DNA of 64,000 nucleotides. It comes from JAJAZB01 sp965249815. Its GTDB lineage: Bacteria > Bacteroidota > Bacteroidia > Cytophagales > Spirosomataceae. Each line of letters starts with the position of its first letter. The stretch's first letter is position 1. Below the pieces are notes generated by a model, which was given only the letters and a program-made list of their open reading frames with translations, ran no database searches and was not told the DNA's origin. Made by a program: the position numbers and the translations under genes. The DNA lies in contig CBDFMV010000003.1 in assembly GCA_965249815.1 (NCBI GenBank), positions 2,852,001 through 2,916,000 on the forward strand. Direction: 5' to 3'. This document shows positions 39,741-47,203 of the stretch, piece by piece.

Positions 39741-41053
39741 TTTTCGTACAGCATCGGCAGCCGGATGAGGAACTGCGTGCCCAGGCCGGGGCGCGTTTCC
39801 ACGTCCATGCTGGCGTTGAGCAACTCGCACAACCGCTTCACGATGTACAGGCCGATGCCCTGGCTTTCGGGTTGGTAGGAGACTGGTTCGGCGAGAAGGG
39901 TGGCTTCGGTCAGGGGTAATTTCTCGCTGGGAAGTACCGCCAGGATGCGGGCGTGATCGACGGGCGTCTCCCGGAAAAGTTCGGTAAACTCATCGGCGGT
40001 GGGCGTGGGGTCGGCCAGCCAGGCGGCCGAGCGGGGCGACAATCCCGGACCGGTATCCTGCACCGAAAGCAGCCAGCGGTTGGCGGTTTCACGCGCCCAG
40101 CGGAGCGAAACGCCGCCATCCTGGGTGTATTTCAACGCGTTGAGCAGCAGGTTTTGCGCCACGCGGTACACTTTCACCGGGTCGCCTTCCACGGGCAGGT
40201 GCTTGGGACCACTGCCGCGTAAGTACAGGTTCCGGTCGTCGGCCAGGGGCTGCATGCTTTCCAGCAACCCGTGTAGCAGTTCCGCGGCGTCGAAGGGTTC
40301 GGGCTTGAGCGATTCCTGCCCGGCTTCGAGGCGGGCCAGGTCCATCAGTTGCGTCAGCAGGGCGGTGATTTTCGGAAAATTCCGCTGCAACATCTGGAGC
40401 ATTTCGGTGCGCTCCTCCTCGGTGCTTTCGGGCTGGTCGAGAATAAACGCGGCCCCCTGAATGACGCCAAAGCTGCTGTACAGATCGTGGGAGGCCATCC
40501 GGAGTAAATCGCCGCGTTGCCGCACCAGTTGCTTCACTTGGTCGAGGGCCTGCTGGAGGCCCTCGGCGCGGCTGGCGGCTTCCAGTTTTTGCAGCGTGTT
40601 GTACTGGCTGACGCTGCCGCCAATGCCCTCATAAATGAGTTGGTTGATCAGCGTATGCGCCTGGAAAAGCGCGTCAGGGTCGAGGGTTGGATTGATAAGC
40701 TGATAATCATGAAGTTGCTGGAGCAGGCAATCGTGGAGGCAGGCCATTTCCCCCAGAATTTCCTGCAACGAATACCCCTTGTGCCAGCGGTGCAGGCCGT
40801 GTTCGCGGGCCTTTTGCAGGGGCGCAGCATCTTCACGTTCCTGCCGGAAGCGCTGGTCGAGCACGTTAAGCAGGGCCGGAATGTGATCGTTGAATTCTTC
40901 CCGCGTCAGGCTGGCCCCCGTGTGGAGCGTCGGGTCTCTCTCGCAAACAATCCGCCACCTACTCAAAAGGGCGGCCCGGTGGGTGGAAAGGTAATCGGCA
41001 AGTGGGGCTAAGGGCGGTTGAAATGCAGTAGCGTCCGTGCTGGCGCCGTTCAT
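39731..41053 (-). CDS. Soluble sensor histidine kinase
   Basis: A 440-residue kinase without membrane segments. Residues about 15-150 resemble an RsbRD-type N-terminal sensor (ALLSRWRIVCERDP; HRWHKGYSLQEILGEMACLH). The dimerisation/phospho-acceptor helix has MASHDLYSSFGVIQGA (His189). The ATPase domain has NLLLNALKYT (N box, about 301-310), VQDTGPGLS (G1) and SQGIGLYIVKRLCELLN (G2). It is transcribed divergently from a lone receiver protein 167 bp away, the obvious partner. The last residues and the stop are encoded by the hairpin repeat. Confidence 0.92.
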   Translation of the reverse strand: MNGASTDATAFQPPLAPLADYLSTHRAALLSRWRIVCERDPTLHTGASLTREEFNDHIPALLNVLDQRFRQEREDAAPLQKAREHGLHRWHKGYSLQEILGEMACLHDCLLQQLHDYQLINPTLDPDALFQAHTLINQLIYEGIGGSVSQYNTLQKLEAASRAEGLQQALDQVKQLVRQRGDLLRMASHDLYSSFGVIQGAAFILDQPESTEEERTEMLQMLQRNFPKITALLTQLMDLARLEAGQESLKPEPFDAAELLHGLLESMQPLADDRNLYLRGSGPKHLPVEGDPVKVYRVAQNLLLNALKYTQDGGVSLRWARETANRWLLSVQDTGPGLSPRSAAWLADPTPTADEFTELFRETPVDHARILAVLPSEKLPLTEATLLAEPVSYQPESQGIGLYIVKRLCELLNASMDVETRPGLGTQFLIRLPMLYEKKE

Positions 41054-41220
41054 GGTGTTCTGGGGTGGGGTGGTGGGGTGGTTAATCGAAGCGACAAGTT
41101 AGGAAATGTTTCAATCCAATGGGCCGGATTCCGGTTTGTGCGTATTTTTACCGTACGTAATCCATTTCTATCCCTGCCCACGCGCGGCAGTGCCCCAACC
41201 CACCTATCCAAGCTCCATTT

Positions 41221-41682
41221 ATGCCTATTGCCACGCCGGGTTCCCGAAATTTTAACCAAGCCAGCATTCTCGTCGTCGAAGACAACCAGGACCAGCAGGC
41301 CCTCATTCGGTACGCCCTCAAGCAGAGTCTGGCCGAAGTAACCCCGGTTTTCGTGGACAGCGCCGTGCGGGGACTGGCCTACCTCAGCGAGTGCGTCAGC
41401 CAGCAAATGCGACTACCCAGACTGGTCTTGCTGGATTTGTACCTGCCCGAATCCGAGCAGGGCTGGCATTTTCTGCGGGAAGTGCGCACCAACCCCCAGG
41501 CGCAGTCGCTGCCGGTGGTGGTGCTGAGCATTTCGCGCGACAAGGAAGACATCGACAAAGCCTACCAACTGGGGGCCAACTCGTTCATTTCCAAGCCCAT
41601 CGAATTTCGCCACTGGGCCACCTACTTCGACGCCCTGCGCCGCTTCTGGTGGGAAACCGCCTCGCTGCCACTGAACGATTGA
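41221..41682 (+). CDS. Single-domain response regulator
   Basis: A 153-residue CheY-like receiver with no output domain. The acidic pocket is ILVVEDNQDQ, the phospho-acceptor is Asp72 (LVLLDLYLPES), and the switch residues are in VVVLSIS and FISKPIEFRHW. The fold is complete, with a short N-terminal extension. Likely partner: the divergent histidine kinase at 39731-41053. The stop codon TGA (41680-41682) lies in a word repeat. Confidence 0.92.
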   Translation: MPIATPGSRNFNQASILVVEDNQDQQALIRYALKQSLAEVTPVFVDSAVRGLAYLSECVSQQMRLPRLVLLDLYLPESEQGWHFLREVRTNPQAQSLPVVVLSISRDKEDIDKAYQLGANSFISKPIEFRHWATYFDALRRFWWETASLPLND

Positions 41683-41751
41683 GTGATTGAGTGAGGGGGA
41701 AAGACAACGTGCATTTCAATCACTCAATCACCCCTCACTCAATCACTCAAC
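41678..41751. repeat. Word-repeat hairpin (TTGAGTGA, period 8)
   Basis: ATTGAGTGATTGAGTGAGGG (41678-41697) is answered by inverted copies in 41716-41751 (CAATCACTCAATCACCCCTC and a further ACTCAATCACTCAA). It separates the convergent response regulator and SDR genes. Confidence 0.85.
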
Positions 41752-41756
41752 ACAGT

Positions 41757-42518
41757 TCATCCCGCCACCATCCCGCCGTCGATGGGCAGGGCGTGGCCGG
41801 TGACGAACGAGGCCGCGTCGGAGCACAACCAGACGATGCTTTCGGCCACTTCTTCTGCCCGCCCGAAGCGCTTCATCGGGATGGCCTGCTCCATCATCGC
41901 GCCGCGCTCCGGTCCGACGGCCTCCAGCAGCCCTTCGACCATCGGCGTCATCGTGAAAACGGGGCACACGGCGTTTACCCGGATGTTCTTTTTGGCGTAT
42001 TCGAGCGCCGCCGTGCGCGTCAGGCCGATGACGGCGTGCTTGCTGGTGGCGTAGGCGAGGTTGTTGGGAAAACCCACCAGCCCCGACACCGACGACACAT
42101 TGACGATGCTCCCGCTACCCTGCCCCAGCATCACGGCCAGTTCGGCCTTCATGCACAGAAACACGCCCGTCGTGTTGACGGCCATCACCTTCTCGAAATT
42201 GTCGAGCGGGTATTGGTGCGTCGGGGCCAGCACGCCGCCGATGCCCGCGTTGTTGACGGCGAAATCCAGCCGCCCGTACGTTTCGACGGCAAACCGGACC
42301 AGCGCGTTGACCTCCATTTCCTGCGAAACGTCGCAGCGGAAAAACGTAGCCGTGCCGCCCGCTTCCTGAATCAGCCGGACGGTTTCGGCCCCGCCCGCCT
42401 CGTTGACGTCCGACACGACGACGCTGGCCCCGTTCTGGGCGAACAGCAACGCCGCCGCCCGGCCCAGCCCCGACCCGGAGCCGGTGACGAGGGCGGTTTT
42501 TTGGTGGAGATCTTGCAT
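41757..42518 (-). CDS. Short-chain dehydrogenase/reductase
   Basis: NAD(P)-dependent oxidoreductase of 253 residues, classical SDR. The cofactor motif is TALVTGSGSGLGRAAALLFA, followed by VNNAGIGG, the catalytic Ser (VSSVSGLVGFPNNL) and YATSKHAVIGLTR (Tyr/Lys). The C-terminus has FVTGHALPIDGGMVAG as in glucose-1-dehydrogenase-like SDRs. The substrate is not predictable. The start MQDLHQKTALVTG (42518) is chosen; the longer frame runs through the neighbouring hairpin. It is probably co-transcribed with the hydroxyacid dehydrogenase upstream. Confidence 0.92.
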   Translation of the reverse strand: MQDLHQKTALVTGSGSGLGRAAALLFAQNGASVVVSDVNEAGGAETVRLIQEAGGTATFFRCDVSQEMEVNALVRFAVETYGRLDFAVNNAGIGGVLAPTHQYPLDNFEKVMAVNTTGVFLCMKAELAVMLGQGSGSIVNVSSVSGLVGFPNNLAYATSKHAVIGLTRTAALEYAKKNIRVNAVCPVFTMTPMVEGLLEAVGPERGAMMEQAIPMKRFGRAEEVAESIVWLCSDAASFVTGHALPIDGGMVAG

Positions 42519-42534
42519 GAACTTGGGTGTAAAT

Positions 42535-42569
42535 GGCAACTCGGATGAGTCCGACTCATCCGAGTTGCC
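42535..42569. repeat. Perfect hairpin between two dehydrogenase genes
   Basis: GGCAACTCGGATGAGT (42535-42550) is the exact reverse complement of 42554-42569, with a 3-nt loop. The upstream hydroxyacid dehydrogenase ends inside it: its last residues (RQLG) and stop TGA are encoded by the right arm. Confidence 0.85.
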
Positions 42570-43494
42570 GATGAATTGATTCGATTTTCCCCACCAGCAC
42601 TTCATTAATCTTCACGTAACTCTCGTAGGTCCAGCCCGCTACGTGGGGCGAGAAGATGACGTTGGGCAGGGCCGCCAGGGCGTCGAACGTCGCTTGTTGT
42701 TCGGGCGTGAGTTGGGCCAATTTTTCGTTTTCGAGCACGTCAAGGCAGGCCCCGCGTACCTGACCGCTCTGCAACCCAATCAGCAAATCGGCCAGCACGA
42801 CGATTTCGCCCCGCGACAAGTTCAGCAAAAAAAACGGCTTGCCCATCCGCGCCAGAAACCCGGCATCGAGCCAGCGGTGGGTTTCTTCCGTGAGCGGCAC
42901 GTGGAGGCTGAGCACGTCGGCTTCGTCGAAAAGCCGTTGCAGCGTCGCCGGTTCGGCGAACGGGCCGTCCACGGGGGCGTACTTGTCGTAGGCCAGCACC
43001 CGCACGCCGAAGCCACTGAGCCGCTGGGCGAAGGCCCGCCCGTTGTTGCCATAGCCGATCAGGCCCACGGTTTTGCCCATCAATTCGGTGCCCCGGTTTT
43101 CCTCGCGGTGCCAGATGTGCTGGCGCACCTGCGCGTCGGCGCGGGGCAGGTGGTTGAACAGGGCCAGCAACATCCCCACGGCGTGTTCGGCCACGGCGTC
43201 GCGGTTGCCTTCGTTGGCGGCGAACACCCGAATGCCCCGCTCCCGGCAAATGGCCTCGTCAATTAAATCCAGCCCGGCTCCGGCGCGGCCAATAAATTGC
43301 AGGTTCGGGGCTTTCGCCAGCATTTCGGCGTCCACCGGCGTTTTGCTGCGGATGATCAGGCCCTCGAAGGAGCCAATTGCTTCGAGCAGGGCGGCGCGCT
43401 GGATGGTGGGCTGGTAGTCGTAGGCAAAACCGGCCCGGTCGAGCATTCCGAACAGGCTGGGGTGCATTTCGTCGGCGATGAGGATGCGCTTCAT
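42556..43494 (-). CDS. D-2-hydroxyacid dehydrogenase (SerA-like)
   Basis: NAD-dependent dehydrogenase of 312 residues with no ACT regulatory domain. The cofactor-binding motif is TVGLIGYGNNGRAFAQRLSG; catalytic elements are NLSRGEIV (Arg), a following Glu and SPHVAGWTYESY (His). The substrate-binding region reads FIGRAGAGLDLIDEAICRER. It could be a phosphoglycerate dehydrogenase or a hydroxypyruvate/glyoxylate reductase. The start at 43494 (MKRILIADEMH) is preferred; 37 upstream in-frame residues are unlike the family. It is divergent from hicBA. Confidence 0.9.
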   Translation of the reverse strand: MKRILIADEMHPSLFGMLDRAGFAYDYQPTIQRAALLEAIGSFEGLIIRSKTPVDAEMLAKAPNLQFIGRAGAGLDLIDEAICRERGIRVFAANEGNRDAVAEHAVGMLLALFNHLPRADAQVRQHIWHREENRGTELMGKTVGLIGYGNNGRAFAQRLSGFGVRVLAYDKYAPVDGPFAEPATLQRLFDEADVLSLHVPLTEETHRWLDAGFLARMGKPFFLLNLSRGEIVVLADLLIGLQSGQVRGACLDVLENEKLAQLTPEQQATFDALAALPNVIFSPHVAGWTYESYVKINEVLVGKIESIHRQLG

Positions 43495-43610
43495 GGGTTT
43501 GACAAAGAACGGGAAACTCGCCGAAGTGAAAAAGCGGCACCGCGCAGGCGGGGCCAAAACCGGGGATGAATGCGTAACTTGCGGCGAGAACGTTTTCACG
43601 TACACGCCTA

Positions 43611-43832
43611 ATGAAGACCTACCGAATCCTTTTACAGCCTGAGCCGGAAGGCGGTTTTACGGTCACGGTACCGAGTTTGCCAGGATGTATTACCTACGGC
43701 CAGACGCTTGAGGAGGCTAAATCGATGGCTCAGGAGGCCATCGAAGGGTATTTGGAAGTGTTGCAGGAACTGGGTCGGGAAATTCCTGATGATAGCAATA
43801 CGCTCGAATACTCGCTAACGCTGGCTGCCTGA
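43611..43832 (+). CDS. hicB: HicB-family antitoxin
   Basis: A 73-residue antitoxin with the HicB partial RNase-H fold: YRILLQPEPEGGFTVTVPSL, PGCITYGQTLEEAKSMAQEA and IEGYLEVLQELGREIP. It has no C-terminal DNA-binding domain, as in short HicB/DUF1902 proteins. hicA follows after 2 bp. The order hicB-hicA is the reverse of the E. coli hicAB order. Confidence 0.88.
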   Translation: MKTYRILLQPEPEGGFTVTVPSLPGCITYGQTLEEAKSMAQEAIEGYLEVLQELGREIPDDSNTLEYSLTLAA

Positions 43833-43834
43833 TT

Positions 43835-44038
43835 ATGCCGCCCACTCCAAAGCAACTCATCCGATTGCTCGAAAAACGGGGCTTTGTCCTGAAGCGCGTT
43901 AAAGGCAGTCATCATTACTTTTTTCATCCCGAGTCGGGCCGAATTACATCCGTTCCGATGCATAACCGAGACCTGTCAGTCGGAACGTACCACGCGATTT
44001 TGAAGCAGGCAGGTCTTGACAAAGACGATTTGAAATAA
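43835..44038 (+). CDS. hicA: HicA-family mRNA interferase toxin
   Basis: A 67-residue toxin with the dsRBD-like HicA fold: LIRLLEKRGFVLKRVKGSHH with the catalytic His in GSHHYFFHP, followed by VPMHNRDLSVGTYHAILKQA. Expected to cleave mRNA until bound by HicB. It is complete by length. It is followed 55 nt later by pdxA. Confidence 0.9.
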   Translation: MPPTPKQLIRLLEKRGFVLKRVKGSHHYFFHPESGRITSVPMHNRDLSVGTYHAILKQAGLDKDDLK

Positions 44039-44045
44039 GCCGGTA

Positions 44046-44084
44046 GACAATGGCCTGATGACCATCGACTAAAGACTGACGACT
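44046..44084. repeat. Degenerate word repeat (GACTAAAGACTGACGACT)
   Basis: Several loosely repeated 7-mers of the type GACxATx/GACTxxx occur just upstream of pdxA, for example ACCATCGACTAAAGACTGAC. No inverted partner was found nearby. It looks like a decayed, one-armed member of the word-repeat class. Confidence 0.3.
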
Positions 44085-44093
44085 CTATTTTCC

Positions 44094-45449
44094 ATGTCCG
44101 ACCAACCCCAACCCACCAAGCCCGTCGTGGGCATCACCCTCGGCGATTACAACGGCATCGGTCCCGAGGTGATTCTGAAAGCCCTGAACGGCAACCAGTT
44201 GACCCGAATCTGTACGCCCCTCATCTACGGCTCGATGCGCGTCATCAACCGCTACCGCACCCTGCTTGACTTCAAGGACTGGCAGTTGCAGGGCATTTCA
44301 CACCCGGAGCAGGCCAGCCTCAAGCTGACCAACGTGCTGACGTGTTTCCCCGACAATCAGACCGAAGTGGAGCCGGGCAAACCCACGCCCGAAGCCGGAC
44401 AAGCCGCCCTGGCCTGCCTCCAGCGCGCCACCGACGATTTGAAGGCCGGGCTGCTCGACGCCGTCGTGACCGGCCCCATCAACAAGCACACCATCCAGTC
44501 GGAGGAGTTCAAATTTCCCGGCCATACCGAGTTTTTCGCCAACGCCTTCGAGGTGCGCGACAGCCTGATGTTCATGGTAAGTGAAGGCTTGCGGGTGGGC
44601 GTGGTCACGGGCCACGTGCCGCTCGGACGGGTGCGGGCCGGGGTCAACCAGGACTCGCTCACGCGCAAACTCACCCAGATGCTGGAGTCGCTCAAGCGCG
44701 ATTTCAACATCATCAAGCCGAAAATCGCCGTGCTGGGCCTCAACCCGCACGCGGGCGAAAACGGCCTGCTCGGGCAGGAAGAAAAAGACATCCTCGTGCC
44801 CGTGCTGGAGAATTTCCGGAAAAAAGGCCACCTGGTGTTCGGGCCGTTTCCGACCGACGGCTTTTTCGCCGCCGGGCACTACCGCAAGTTCGACGCCGTG
44901 CTGGCCATGTACCACGACCAGGGGCTGACGCCGTTCAAGATGCTGGCCTTCGACAGCGGCGTCAATTTCACCGCCGGACTGCCTATCGTGCGCACCAGTC
45001 CCGACCACGGCACGGCTTACGACATTGCCGGAAAAGGCGAAGCCGACGAACACTCGATGATGGCGGCCATTTTCACGGCCATCGACATCGCCAAAAACCG
45101 GAGCCAGAACCCCGCGCCCAAACCGCCGGTACCGGAACCCAAAGCCGCCAACGGGGAACCGAAAGCACAAAATCAGGAACCCCGCGAAAAGAAGCAGGCC
45201 CTCCCGGCACCTGAAAACCCCCGCGAACCGCGCACCAACACCCCCAACCCGCAGGGCCGCGAGCCAGACAAACTCACCGACTCCCAGCCCGCCGATTCGC
45301 CGCCTGCGGAGCCGGAAACGTCGGCGTGGGTGGCTACGGAAGTCGAAACCGCGCCCGACGTTGTCCCTGAAATCCAAACGGAGGCGTCCCACGCCGAAGC
45401 CCCCCGCGACACGCCGCTTCGGGAAGGCGAAAGCGACGCCACCGCCTGA
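44094..45449 (+). CDS. pdxA: 4-hydroxythreonine-4-phosphate dehydrogenase with a long disordered tail
   Basis: Enzyme of pyridoxal-phosphate synthesis. The core (about 10-345) has the family blocks GITLGDYNGIGPEVILKALN, VVTGPINKHTI, FPGHTEFFANAF, GLNPHAGENGLLGQEE, FGPFPTDGFF and YHDQGLTPFKMLAFDSGVNF, including the metal and substrate residues. Residues about 346-451 form a Pro/Glu/Ala-rich, low-complexity tail (PKPPVPEPKAANGEPKAQNQ, later EVETAPDVVPEIQTEASHAE) not normal for PdxA. The tail is in frame and followed by the yicC gene, so it is not an obvious frameshift product. Confidence 0.93.
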   Translation: MSDQPQPTKPVVGITLGDYNGIGPEVILKALNGNQLTRICTPLIYGSMRVINRYRTLLDFKDWQLQGISHPEQASLKLTNVLTCFPDNQTEVEPGKPTPEAGQAALACLQRATDDLKAGLLDAVVTGPINKHTIQSEEFKFPGHTEFFANAFEVRDSLMFMVSEGLRVGVVTGHVPLGRVRAGVNQDSLTRKLTQMLESLKRDFNIIKPKIAVLGLNPHAGENGLLGQEEKDILVPVLENFRKKGHLVFGPFPTDGFFAAGHYRKFDAVLAMYHDQGLTPFKMLAFDSGVNFTAGLPIVRTSPDHGTAYDIAGKGEADEHSMMAAIFTAIDIAKNRSQNPAPKPPVPEPKAANGEPKAQNQEPREKKQALPAPENPREPRTNTPNPQGREPDKLTDSQPADSPPAEPETSAWVATEVETAPDVVPEIQTEASHAEAPRDTPLREGESDATA

Positions 45450-45451
45450 TT

Positions 45452-45488
45452 CTCACTCCTTACTCCTGACTTCCGACTCCTGATTTCC
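45452..45488. repeat. One-armed word repeat (ACTCCTGAC family)
   Basis: The stretch TCACTCCTTACTCCTGACTT followed by CCGACTCCTGATTTCC consists of near-repeats of a 7-10-nt word, right before the yicC ATG. It uses the same word as the hairpin at 46380-46474 on the other side of yicC, so yicC is flanked by related tracts. Confidence 0.6.
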
Positions 45489-46376
45489 ATGCTTCATTCC
45501 ATGACCGGCTTTGGCCGCGCCACCGCCGAGGTAAACGCCTTTTCCGCCACGGCGGAACTGAAAACCCTGAATTCCAAGACCATCGATGTGTTTTGCCGCC
45601 TGCCGCGCTCGCTTTCGGCGCGGGAAATCGACCTCCGCAACCTGCTTACGGCGGAGTTGGAGCGCGGGAAAATCGAGTTGAACGTGACCACTCAACGCAC
45701 CGGCGAAGCCCAGGCCAGCCTGACGATCAACCGCCCGATGGTGGCGGCCTACGTCCGGGATTTGCGCGAAACGGCCCGCGAAGTGGGCGCGCACGCCGAG
45801 CGGAGCGACATCGAACTGCTCAAAATCGCCCTGACCCTGCCCAACGCCACCACCACCGACGCCGTGCCCGAAGCCGAAGCCGCCGACGAGTGGCTGGCCG
45901 TGCAACGGGCCGTGAAAGCGGCCATCGCCGAGTGCCGGACGTTCCGCGAGCGCGAAGGGGCCGTGGTGGAACACCTCTTCCGCGAAGCGGTCAACACCAT
46001 TGACGCCCGCCTGCGGATGGTGGCCGAACTGGACGTGCTGCGTATTCCAACGGTGCGCGAACGGCTGCGCAAAAACATCATGGATTTGCTGGAAAGCGAC
46101 AGTTTCGACCAAAACCGTTTCGAGCAGGAGCTGGTGTACTACGTCGAGAAGTACGACATTTCCGAAGAAAAAGTGCGCCTGCAAACCCACCTCAACTACT
46201 TCCGCGAGGTGCTGCTCGAAGGCAGCGGCAAAAAGCTCGGGTTCGTCAGCCAGGAAATGGGCCGCGAAATCAACACCATCGGCTCGAAAGCCAACGACGC
46301 GGGTATGCAACGGCTGGTGGTGGAAATGAAGGACGAACTGGAGAAAATCAAAGAACAAACGGCGAATGTGCTTTAA
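45489..46376 (+). CDS. yicC: YicC family endoribonuclease
   Basis: A 295-residue cytoplasmic protein of the YicC/YloC family, linked to RNA turnover. The N-terminal block MLHSMTGFGRATAEVNAFSA and the following LKTLNSKTIDVFCRLPRSLS are diagnostic. The C-terminal DUF1732 part reads GKKLGFVSQEMGREINTIGS, then KANDAGMQRLVVEMKDELEK with the conserved Glu/His-type metal region. The length matches the family. The start is fixed by MLHSMTG. Confidence 0.93.
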   Translation: MLHSMTGFGRATAEVNAFSATAELKTLNSKTIDVFCRLPRSLSAREIDLRNLLTAELERGKIELNVTTQRTGEAQASLTINRPMVAAYVRDLRETAREVGAHAERSDIELLKIALTLPNATTTDAVPEAEAADEWLAVQRAVKAAIAECRTFREREGAVVEHLFREAVNTIDARLRMVAELDVLRIPTVRERLRKNIMDLLESDSFDQNRFEQELVYYVEKYDISEEKVRLQTHLNYFREVLLEGSGKKLGFVSQEMGREINTIGSKANDAGMQRLVVEMKDELEKIKEQTANVL

Positions 46377-46379
46377 AAA

Positions 46380-46474
46380 AGGAGTCAGGAGTCAGTAGTC
46401 AGGAGTCAGTAGAAAAGACAAAAAGAGTGTTTAGATGTTCTACTGGCTTCTGACTACTGGCTCCTGACTCCTGA
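46380..46474. repeat. Word-repeat hairpin (GGAGTCA family)
   Basis: The left arm 46380-46414 has AGGAGTCAGGAGTCAGTAGT plus a further copy of the same words; the right arm 46438-46474 is the inverted version (TTCTACTGGCTTCTGACTAC, then TGGCTCCTGACTCCTGA). The centre is about 23 nt. It ends 7 nt before the TTG start of the glycosylase gene. Confidence 0.9.
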
Positions 46475-46481
46475 ACTTGCC

Positions 46482-47102
46482 TTGCCCCTCGATTCCGTTT
46501 TTTACGAACAACCCACCCTCGACCTGGCCCGTACGCTGCTGGGCTGCGTGCTCGTTCACGAAACGGCCGAGGGCCGGACGGCGGGCGTGATTGTCGAGAC
46601 GGAAGCCTACCTCACCGACGACCCGGCCTGCCACGCCTACCGCCGCCAGACGCCCCGCAACGCGCCCATGTTTGGCCCGCCCGGCACCGTGTACGTGTAC
46701 CAGATTTACGGGCAATACCACTGTGTCAACATCGCCAGTGGTGCCGAGGGCGTCGGGGAGGCGGTGCTCATCCGGGCACTCGAACCCACCGAGGGAATCG
46801 CCCTGATGACCCTCCGGCGCGAAGCGGGCATCCGGCGGGTGAAGGCCACTTTTGGGCAGCCGCACCTGGAAAAACCGCTATTGCCCACCCAGCTTTGCAG
46901 CGGTCCCGCCCGGCTGGTCACGGCGATGGGTATTCACAAAGCCCTGAATTTTAGTCAGATGCAAGCTGGCCCGCTGTTTGCCGAGCCACCGAGCCGGTCG
47001 GATTTCGACATCGTGCAGACCACGCGCATCGGCATCACCCACGGCGCGGCGTTGCCGTACCGGTTTTACGTGCGGGATAACCGGTTTGTGAGCCGACGGT
47101 AG
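46482..47102 (+). CDS. DNA-3-methyladenine glycosylase (AAG/MPG type)
   Basis: Base-excision repair enzyme of 206 residues that removes alkylated purines. Family blocks: LARTLLGCVLVHETAEGRTA, GVIVETEAYLTDDPACHAYR (catalytic Glu) and MFGPPGTVYVYQIYGQYHCV (Tyr that intercalates), then RALEPTEGI and CSGPARLVTAMGI. The start is a TTG at 46482, because no ATG or GTG lies upstream in frame before the hairpin repeat and the first downstream ATG would remove the conserved N-terminus. Confidence 0.92.
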   Translation: MPLDSVFYEQPTLDLARTLLGCVLVHETAEGRTAGVIVETEAYLTDDPACHAYRRQTPRNAPMFGPPGTVYVYQIYGQYHCVNIASGAEGVGEAVLIRALEPTEGIALMTLRREAGIRRVKATFGQPHLEKPLLPTQLCSGPARLVTAMGIHKALNFSQMQAGPLFAEPPSRSDFDIVQTTRIGITHGAALPYRFYVRDNRFVSRR

Positions 47103-47203
47103 GGAAGATGCTAAACAGGCGGTTGGCAATATGGCATTTCCTGTTGTAGATTAACGGACTTTTTCCGGAATCCATCACCTTCTGCCTTTCCTCACCCACT
47201 TGG

